NCBI GenBank assembly: GCA_035528995.1
Contig: DATKXO010000242.1
Coordinates: 1 to 8,187, forward strand
Source of the DNA: DATKXO01 sp035528995
GTDB taxonomy: Bacteria > Planctomycetota > Phycisphaerae > UBA1845
Length of the DNA: 8,187 bases
Direction: 5' to 3'
Translations under genes and position numbers: made by a program
Notes under the pieces: model-generated
Seen by the model: only the letters and a program-made list of their open reading frames with translations
What the model was told of the DNA's origin: nothing
Database searches by the model: none
Shown: in pieces, positions 1-4,696 of the stretch
Layout: every line of letters starts with the position of its first letter
Numbering within the stretch: position 1 is the first letter of the stretch

Positions 1-344
1 AGTGCCCCGCATGCAAGGAGTGGATTCACGGCAGCGCTACGAAGTGCCCTCATTGTCGGGCCCACCAGCCTCCGCCGGCGTCGACGTATGCGATTGTTGC
101 CGTGATCGTGGTCGTCATCTTCTTGATGTGCATCTTGAGCGCCATTCTGAGCCCAACCTCGCGCACCAGCAGCAGCTACTCGACCACGAGCCCCTACAAC
201 GACTACAAATCAACGAAGCCCGTCAGAGAGATGGACGGTTGGGAACGTAAACAGATAGATGACGCATGGAATTCCATGTCCCCAGAAGAAAGAAGAAAGC
301 AGATATATAGGGAGTTTGGCGACATAGTTGATATCCAAGAATAG
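1..344 (+). CDS. Zinc-ribbon, single membrane segment protein (5' end missing)
   Basis: The reading frame is open from the first base; the first complete codon is at position 3, so the true start lies upstream of the window. About 113 residues are visible. They begin with a zinc-ribbon, C-P-A-C followed by ten residues and then C-P-H-C, then a short Pro-rich linker, then one strongly hydrophobic segment (AIVAVIVVVIFLMCILSAIL), then a Ser/Thr-rich stretch and a charged tail (WERKQIDDAW, SPEERRKQIYREFGDI) likely to be helical. This is the common bacterial layout of a small cytoplasmic zinc-ribbon tethered to the membrane. No specific function can be named. An in-frame ATG at 102 lies inside the membrane segment, and starting there would lose the zinc-ribbon, so it is not the start. 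The gene uses AGA, AGG and ATA codons rare elsewhere in this window. The next gene follows after 31 bases on the same strand. Confidence 0.75.
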   Translation, partial: CPACKEWIHGSATKCPHCRAHQPPPASTYAIVAVIVVVIFLMCILSAILSPTSRTSSSYSTTSPYNDYKSTKPVREMDGWERKQIDDAWNSMSPEERRKQIYREFGDIVDIQE

Positions 345-375
345 AGCGCCAGCGAGTTGAGCAGAGCCTCGCCTC

Positions 376-1182
376 GTGTGCGATCGCTCCAACGGTGCGG
401 TAATTGACGTGAATCGGTCAGCACATTCGTACTCTGAGTTCATGCGCCGCCTTCATACCGTCGCCCTCGATCTTCTGACACAGGTCCGTTTTGACAAGAA
501 GCACCGGTGGCACCTTCATCTCGTCTGCCTTTACGGGACGATGCTCGAGTTGCTCGGCTCCGCCTGCGTTCTCATTCGCGAAGATATCCCGGTGGGTGTT
601 CCGATCCTGCTACGAACGGCCATAGAAGCCTACCTTGACTTTGTCAATCTTGTCAAGGATCGGAAATACGGCTACTACATGCGCGCCGCGGAACTGCGCG
701 AATGGACCAAGATTCTCCGGGAAGCGCAAACGGGGGAAAACCCTTTCCTTGCGCGTATCGCAAGAGTGCCGAAGCTCAAGGACGTGCTTACACAGTGCGA
801 CGCCGACCTTGAGAAGCTGAAGAATGACGGATTCACTCCACTCGGGCAGAAGGACAAGTTCGACAAAGCCGAGGCGAAGCCGGTCTACAGATCGGTCTAC
901 AATTTCCTTTGCTGTCATTCGCACAACAACATGCGTGCTCTGGTATCCCGCCATATCGATATCTCAGAAGACCAGACGGACTTCGATGTCCAAGTCTACG
1001 CCCCGGTGAGCTTTGACGCCTTGCTGCCCTACATTGACACCTTCTGTGGCATCACCATGATCTCAACAGAGGCGATACATCGAGTTCTGCGGAGCCACGC
1101 CCACGCTCGTGTTGAGGGATTGAGGCAGGAACTGACCGAACGAAGAATGGCGATTCTCAGCCACGGTGGAGCCGGTCAATGA
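376..1182 (+). CDS. DUF5677-like hypothetical protein
   Basis: This is a 268-residue soluble, mostly helical protein with no signal peptide or membrane segment. Two blocks recall the DUF5677 family of uncharacterised bacterial proteins: a central block around residues 74-112 (VPILLRTAIEAYLDFVNLVKD, then YYMRAAELREW) and a C-terminal block around 171-190 (YRSVYNFLCCHSHNNMRAL) with an H-S-H motif. The family assignment is from memory of the pattern, not a search. No catalytic role is established for the family. The start is uncertain: GTG at 376 gives the longest form, with GTG 409 and ATG 442 (MRRLHTVALDL) as alternatives, and none has a clear Shine-Dalgarno. It lies 31 bases after the zinc-ribbon gene, so co-transcription is possible, and it converges on the permease gene. 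Base composition is lower in GC than downstream genes. Confidence 0.72.
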   Translation: MCDRSNGAVIDVNRSAHSYSEFMRRLHTVALDLLTQVRFDKKHRWHLHLVCLYGTMLELLGSACVLIREDIPVGVPILLRTAIEAYLDFVNLVKDRKYGYYMRAAELREWTKILREAQTGENPFLARIARVPKLKDVLTQCDADLEKLKNDGFTPLGQKDKFDKAEAKPVYRSVYNFLCCHSHNNMRALVSRHIDISEDQTDFDVQVYAPVSFDALLPYIDTFCGITMISTEAIHRVLRSHAHARVEGLRQELTERRMAILSHGGAGQ

Positions 1183-1260
1183 CCTGACTTGACTATTGGC
1201 CTAGCGCGGGGGTAACCGCGAACGGTGGGTCCCGTCCCCCTTCCGGCGCCTCCACGCACC

Positions 1261-2598
1261 CTACCGCGCTTTTGGCGCCCCCTTACCTTCGCCCACATTC
1301 ACCGTGAAGAGGATCGCCGCTCCCACCACGAAAAACGTGGCCAGAAACAGGATCGCCAGGCGGGAGCTGTCCGTTACGTCGCGGACGATGGCGAAGCAGA
1401 GTGGGCCGCTGAAGCTGCCGACCTTGTTGAAGATCGAGAAGAAGCCGAAGAACTCGGCCGAGTGACCCGCCGGGATCATGCCCGCGTACAGCGATCGGCT
1501 CAGCGCCTGCGTGCCCCCCTGCACCAGCGCCACCAGCACGCCCAGGACCCAGAACTCGGCCGACGTCTTCATGAAGAACGCGAACACCACCACGCCGAGG
1601 TAGACCCCCAGCCCGACGAAGATCGCCCCGCGGGCACCCAGCCACCTCGCCAGGGCGATGAACCCGAACGCGGCCGGGAACCCCACGAACTGGATCATCA
1701 GAATGCATGCGATCAACGTCTCCGACGGGATGTCCAGCTCGTCCCGGCCGTAGGCGGCCGCCACAACGATCACAGTCCCGATCCCGGTGTTGTAGAAGAT
1801 GAACGCGACCAGCAGCCGGGCGAGCTGGCGATACTGTCGCACCCTACGCAGCGTCGCCGCGAGCCGGCGGAAGCCCTCGATGACCGGATTGTCCGCTCCC
1901 TGACGGTCGCGGCTCGGATCACAGAGATCACGCGTCGCGCCCCCCTCCCGCACGTAGCGCAACACCGGCACCGAGAACAACGCCCACCACACCCCCACCG
2001 TAACGAACACGGCGCGTGTCGCGACGGACGCATCGCTCAGGCCGAACCACTCCGGCCGCTTGACCATCGCGAGGTTGACGGCCAGCAGCAGCCCGCCGCC
2101 CAGGTAGCCCACCGCGTACCCCGCGTTGGAAACAGCGTCCATCTCCCGGTCGTCGCGGGCCAGCCCCGGCAGCAGCGCGTCGTAGAACAGGTTCCCGCAG
2201 CTCCACAGAAACGCCGCCCCGACGAACAGCGCCCCGCAGAACACGTACCGTCCATGCGTCGCGAAGAAGAGCCCGCAGGTCAGCACCGACCCCACGAACA
2301 CGCAGAAGGCCAGGAACTTCTTGCGCCCCCCGGTGTGGTCGGCGATCGCCCCGAGCACAGGCGAGGCCAGACCGGCGGCCAGCATGTACACGGCCGTCAG
2401 GTAACTCCACAGGGCCAGCCCGGACGTGGCGTACGACCAGCGGCCGAACCGCAGCGTCACCGGTCCGTCCTCGGGCAGCAGCGTCAGGAAATACACCGGC
2501 AGGACGACGGTGATCACGGACGTGACGAACGCCGAGTTCGCCCAGTCGTAGAGGCACCAGGAAAGGACGTCTTTTCGCCGCAGGAGCCTGCCCGTCAT
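1261..2598 (-). CDS. UMF1/Atg22-family MFS transporter
   Basis: This is a polytopic inner-membrane permease of about 445 residues, normal for the family, with roughly twelve hydrophobic segments. Diagnostic blocks are the N-terminal S-W-C-L-Y-D-W-A-N-S-A-F (residues 13-24), the MFS motif-A-like loop GAIADHTGGRKK (83-94), and T-Q-A-L-S-R-S-L-Y-A-G-M-I-P (363-376) followed by AEFFGFFSIFNKVGSFSGP. Together these identify the UMF1 / vacuole-effluxer Atg22-like family. Yeast Atg22 exports amino acids from the vacuole; the substrate of bacterial members is unknown to me. I chose the ATG at 2598 because it puts the YDWANSAF motif at the usual distance from the N terminus. An upstream in-frame GTG at 2649 would add 17 residues (Arg/Pro-rich) and has no good ribosome site. 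It is convergent with the DUF5677-like gene (78 bases between stops) and lies downstream, on the same strand, of the GFWKNH gene but beyond that gene's terminator. I see no clear promoter of its own. Confidence 0.93.
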   Translation of the reverse strand: MTGRLLRRKDVLSWCLYDWANSAFVTSVITVVLPVYFLTLLPEDGPVTLRFGRWSYATSGLALWSYLTAVYMLAAGLASPVLGAIADHTGGRKKFLAFCVFVGSVLTCGLFFATHGRYVFCGALFVGAAFLWSCGNLFYDALLPGLARDDREMDAVSNAGYAVGYLGGGLLLAVNLAMVKRPEWFGLSDASVATRAVFVTVGVWWALFSVPVLRYVREGGATRDLCDPSRDRQGADNPVIEGFRRLAATLRRVRQYRQLARLLVAFIFYNTGIGTVIVVAAAYGRDELDIPSETLIACILMIQFVGFPAAFGFIALARWLGARGAIFVGLGVYLGVVVFAFFMKTSAEFWVLGVLVALVQGGTQALSRSLYAGMIPAGHSAEFFGFFSIFNKVGSFSGPLCFAIVRDVTDSSRLAILFLATFFVVGAAILFTVNVGEGKGAPKAR

Positions 2599-2677
2599 CG
2601 GCGGCCATCGTAACCGCCCCCGGCGGATGCCGACAGCGCCGCTCGGCACGGGCGGCTGGTTCCCCGGTCACAGAGAA

Positions 2678-2706
2678 GGGCGCGACGGGCAAAACCCGCC
2701 GCGCCC
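2678..2706 (-). terminator. Hairpin terminator after the GFWKNH gene
   Basis: Bases 2678-2684 (GGGCGCG) pair with 2700-2706 (CGCGCCC), and after a single A/C mismatch 2686-2689 (CGGG) pair with 2695-2698 (CCCG), closing a five-base loop CAAAA. That gives 11 pairs, all G-C. On the minus strand it is followed by TTCTCT, a modest U-rich run; on the plus strand only TCTT follows. It begins 32 bases past the stop of the minus-strand gene, so it most likely ends that transcript, and it separates that gene from the permease gene. Confidence 0.72.
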
Positions 2707-2738
2707 TCTTGACGTCGTGCAGTCAGATGTGCGAGCGC

Positions 2739-3914
2739 CTACTCAGGGATGATGCACTGGCACGTGGGGTCGCCCGGACAGCACTCGAAGCACCGGTCGT
2801 CGTAGAAAGTCAACATGCCTTCCTCGGCACAAGTGATCCACTCGGCGATGCAGTTCTCGATCGCGTAGGGATCACAGGCCTGCGCAGCGCTCAGGTCGCA
2901 GAATGCGGCCACGTCACAGGGCTCGCCGCCCGGCCCGGACGTGCTGCAGACGCAGTCCACGAACCCACCCAGCAGCTCGTCGGCGCAGTCGGTGTCAGAG
3001 CCCAGGACTTCGCCCCCGGTTCCGTCCTCGCTCTCGCCGAGGAGGCAGCTACCCCCGTTCAGGGCATCGAGCTGGTCCTTGACGCCCTCGATGTCGCCGC
3101 CGGGCCCCAGTGCGCCTTGCACCAGGCTGATCACCTCGGCGACGGTGAGCCCGAAGTCGATATCGGGATGGGCGGCATTGAGCAGTGCGGCCACCGCGTG
3201 GCGACCCAGGGCCTTCACACCGCCGCCGCCCTGGTTGATGGCCTGTTCGAGCGTCAGGTCAGGGTCGAACGCGTCCACGGTGAACGTGGCATCGAAGTCG
3301 TCCGCAGGTTGATACCCCGTGACTTCCCACTCGGAGAAGTGGTTCTTCCAGAACCCGGGGCTACAGCCCTCGTCGGCCTGGGTGCCGGGACCGCCGGCCG
3401 TCACGACCACATGGTTGCAGAGGGCATCCTCGAACGTTGCCACGATTGTGATGGTCACGCACTCGCCCGCCGGGAGCGGCTCCAGGAAGCAGATCTCGAT
3501 CATCGGCCCCATCGGCGGAGCGCACAGGGCAACCGGGAAAGCATCGCCGTTGGCGTCCACGGCCACGAGGCTGCCGTCGAGATAATTGAGCCCGATGGGC
3601 AAGGTGTCGGTCACGACGATTTCGTCCAGCGGACCGTCGGTCATGTTGCAGACCTCGAGCGTGAACTGCAGGCCGGACACATCGCAAGCGGGTCCGACAG
3701 TCGTGGTAATCTGCACGGGGTCGGCGTCCAAGGGGATCGGCGTGGGAACCGGCCCCGGCCCCCCGCCTCCAATGGTGACGCTTTGAGGAACGATGATTGC
3801 CGCCGACGCCGGCCGAACGAGATTCGGCCCCTCGTCGAGCAGGCCCATGCTCCAAGCGATCACCCCGACGGCCAGGAGCAGGGCCGCCATCGTCCACAGA
3901 CAGCTACGCTTCAT
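2739..3914 (-). CDS. Exported DUF11 / 'GFWKNH' / Cys-rich protein
   Basis: This is a 391-residue protein with a signal peptide (basic MKRSC, hydrophobic core to about residue 26, and a possible signal peptidase I site P-A-S-A|A after residue 38), so it is exported. The parts in order are a Gly/Pro-rich linker (49-61), a DUF11-like beta domain (about 67-173, with EVCNMTDGPLDEIVVTDTLP), the motif G-C-S-P-G-F-W-K-N-H (183-192) heading a domain to about 292 (DDFDATF, GGGGVKALGRHAVAALLNAA, LTVAEVISLVQ), and a Cys-rich tail with 12 Cys in the last 71 residues. The S/T-P-G-[FY]-W-K-N-H domain occurs in secreted proteins of several bacterial groups but has no function I can cite. The 21 Cys outside the signal peptide suggest heavy disulfide bonding outside the cytoplasm. 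The start at 3914 is fixed by the GGAGGA site; an upstream in-frame start would add 34 residues lacking export features. No sortase or PEP-CTERM anchor is visible. Confidence 0.88.
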   Translation of the reverse strand: MKRSCLWTMAALLLAVGVIAWSMGLLDEGPNLVRPASAAIIVPQSVTIGGGGPGPVPTPIPLDADPVQITTTVGPACDVSGLQFTLEVCNMTDGPLDEIVVTDTLPIGLNYLDGSLVAVDANGDAFPVALCAPPMGPMIEICFLEPLPAGECVTITIVATFEDALCNHVVVTAGGPGTQADEGCSPGFWKNHFSEWEVTGYQPADDFDATFTVDAFDPDLTLEQAINQGGGGVKALGRHAVAALLNAAHPDIDFGLTVAEVISLVQGALGPGGDIEGVKDQLDALNGGSCLLGESEDGTGGEVLGSDTDCADELLGGFVDCVCSTSGPGGEPCDVAAFCDLSAAQACDPYAIENCIAEWITCAEEGMLTFYDDRCFECCPGDPTCQCIIPE

Positions 3915-3920
3915 GACACA

Positions 3921-3926
3921 TCCTCC
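3921..3926 (-). promoter_or_regulatory. Shine-Dalgarno GGAGGA of the GFWKNH gene
   Basis: On the minus strand GGAGGA lies six bases before the ATG at 3914. It is the strongest ribosome site in the window. It decides the start, ruling out the longer in-frame form that would begin near 4016. Confidence 0.85.
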
Positions 3927-4101
3927 AATTCTAAGATTCGCTTGGCCTGCAGCGAGTGGCCAAACTGGAATCACGGCCCACCCCGCGGTGCGTCGCCACC
4001 GACGTAATCCTGACACCCCAACCGCATGGGTCTCGGCCCCGCTGCGAAATGTTCTATGAGACTACCGATATTCCCGGACCAATGCAACCCCGGAACCAGA
4101 A

Positions 4102-4149
4102 GATGGGGAGTCTGGCCATATTCGGCGATCGGCCCAGCCCCTCCCCATC
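4102..4149 (-). other. Long hairpin in the presumed leader of the GFWKNH gene
   Basis: GATGGGGAG (4102-4110) pairs perfectly with CTCCCCATC (4141-4149), and inside it CTGG (4112-4115) pairs with CCAG (4134-4137), followed by two more G-C pairs past a bulged C. The result is a bulged stem of about 15 pairs. It lies roughly 190 bases upstream of the minus-strand ATG. It is a structure call only; transcription is not shown. Confidence 0.35.
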
Positions 4150-4150
4150 C

Positions 4151-4177
4151 AAAGAAGCCCCGCTTGACAGCGCGGGG
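4151..4177 (-). terminator. Terminator-like hairpin upstream of the GFWKNH gene
   Basis: On the minus strand CCCCGC (4177-4172), an eight-base loop and GCGGGG (4163-4158) form a six-pair GC stem, followed directly by CTTCTTT (4157-4151). It looks like a weak intrinsic terminator facing the minus-strand gene. Because no other minus-strand gene lies upstream in the window, it would act either on a transcript starting just before it or as an attenuator. Confidence 0.3.
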
Positions 4178-4585
4178 AGCGTGCCGCTGGGCGGGTGGCG
4201 GACGCCGGAGGGATGCAGCGGGCAAGGACGCCCTGTCTGTCCCCATCTCTGACGCATGATCGCCTGCGGCTTCCGCAGGACGGGCGGAGCCTGCACCGTC
4301 GGAGGACTCCCACCCACTGATTGAGCGTCGGCAGACGCTCTTCCGCCGCCGGTCCGACAGGCGAAGCCGGGGACCATGGCCACCGGCGGCGGCGGTGTCG
4401 AGGCGGGCACAAGCCGCACCGCACTGGCGCGACGGCCGGGTGGTTTCCTCCGTCCGAACCCGGCATGCGCGAAGTGGTTGCACTTCGTGGCGAGCGGTCG
4501 GGTGGTGCCTCGCGCGTGTCGTCTGTCTGGACGCACAGTGTCGCTTCATCCGTTCGCGCTACGCTGGCAACGAACATCAGAGCCG

Positions 4586-4614
4586 TTGATCGGCGCGGGG
4601 TTTTTGAGTATAAA
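4586..4614 (+). promoter_or_regulatory. Sigma70-type promoter of the PPC/dockerin-like gene
   Basis: TTGATC (4586-4591) and TATAAA (4609-4614) are separated by exactly 17 bases. They match the -35 consensus at four of six positions and the -10 at five of six. They sit in a short AT-rich island (TTTTTGAGTATAAAATGGTTATTA) within very GC-rich surroundings. Transcription would start near 4621, giving a leader of about 75 bases before the ATG at 4697. This also argues against any start upstream of 4621 for that gene. It is a sequence match only; no experiment is implied. Confidence 0.62.
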
Positions 4615-4642
4615 ATGGTTATTACCGTATTCAACTCCGGAT

Positions 4643-4679
4643 AGCGGCTGGTCGGACCGACCGTGCTGCCGAGCGGCTG
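4643..4679 (+). repeat. Palindrome flanked by direct repeats in the 5' leader
   Basis: GGTCGGACCGACC (4650-4662) is a perfect inverted repeat around a single central A. It is flanked by two copies of AGCGGCTG at 4643-4650 and 4672-4679. It lies about 30 bases past the predicted transcription start. It could be an operator for a dimeric regulator or a leader structure, or chance in GC-rich DNA. Confidence 0.35.
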
Positions 4680-4683
4680 CCTT

Positions 4684-4691
4684 GGGGGGGG
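4684..4691 (+). promoter_or_regulatory. G-run ribosome site before ATG 4697
   Basis: A run of eight G residues ends five bases before the ATG at 4697. It can pair with the pyrimidine-rich anti-Shine-Dalgarno sequence, though it is not a canonical GGAGG. It supports the start that yields a clean signal peptide. Confidence 0.5.
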
Positions 4692-4696
4692 TATCC

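Larger units (their letters stand above)
3915..4585. other. Gene-free spacer between divergent genes, hairpin-rich
   Basis: I see no credible gene here. Open frames on both strands translate to low-complexity Arg/Pro/Gly-rich text with no domain or ribosome site. The stretch separates two divergently transcribed exported-protein genes, so it must carry the upstream region of the minus-strand gene. It holds several perfect inverted repeats: 3942-3947 with 3958-3963 (TTGGCC/GGCCAA), 4102-4110 with 4141-4149 (nine pairs), 4158-4163 with 4172-4177, 4263-4269 with 4273-4279 (CCTGCGG/CCGCAGG), 4323-4329 with 4334-4340 (GAGCGTC/GACGCTC), and 4470-4476 with 4481-4487 (CGAAGTG/CACTTCG). The last three have loops of three or four bases. 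No convincing minus-strand promoter was found. The region could be an unannotated structured RNA, degraded repeat sequence, or simple intergenic DNA. Confidence 0.6.

Noticed and set aside
102..344. An 80-codon protein starting at ATG 102
   Set aside because: The same frame continues upstream to the window edge and encodes a C-x2-C...C-x2-C zinc-ribbon, so position 102 is internal, within the membrane segment.
376..1182. HEPN-type RNase motif (R-x4-6-H) in the DUF5677-like protein
   Set aside because: The nearest Arg to the H-S-H motif is nine residues before it, so the spacing does not fit.
1205..1220. CGCGG/CCGCG hairpin between the convergent genes as a terminator
   Set aside because: Only five pairs with a six-base loop and no U-tract on either strand.
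1225..2613. A 462-codon plus-strand open frame fully opposite the permease gene
   Set aside because: Its translation is His/Arg/Gln/Pro-rich with no domain, while the minus strand encodes a textbook membrane permease. Such long antisense frames are expected where third positions are GC-rich.
3928..3933. TAGAAT on the minus strand as a -10 box of the GFWKNH gene
   Set aside because: No -35 match lies 16-18 bases upstream, and transcription would begin inside the ribosome site.
2709..4007. A 432-codon plus-strand frame opposite the GFWKNH gene
   Set aside because: It is the antisense shadow of a gene with a strong ribosome site, signal peptide and recognised domains, and it has none of these itself.
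4164..4169. TTGACA as a plus-strand -35 box
   Set aside because: The region 16-18 bases downstream is GC-only with no -10 element; the hexamer is the loop of a hairpin.
3971..4634. Overlapping minus-strand frames of 160-192 codons in the spacer
   Set aside because: All three frames are open because of high GC. None has a ribosome site, a domain or plausible composition, and the hairpins cut across them.
4376..4696. N-terminal extension of the 870-residue protein
   Set aside because: It has Arg/Pro-rich text with no homology pattern, contains the predicted promoter, and would bury the signal peptide more than 100 residues into the protein.
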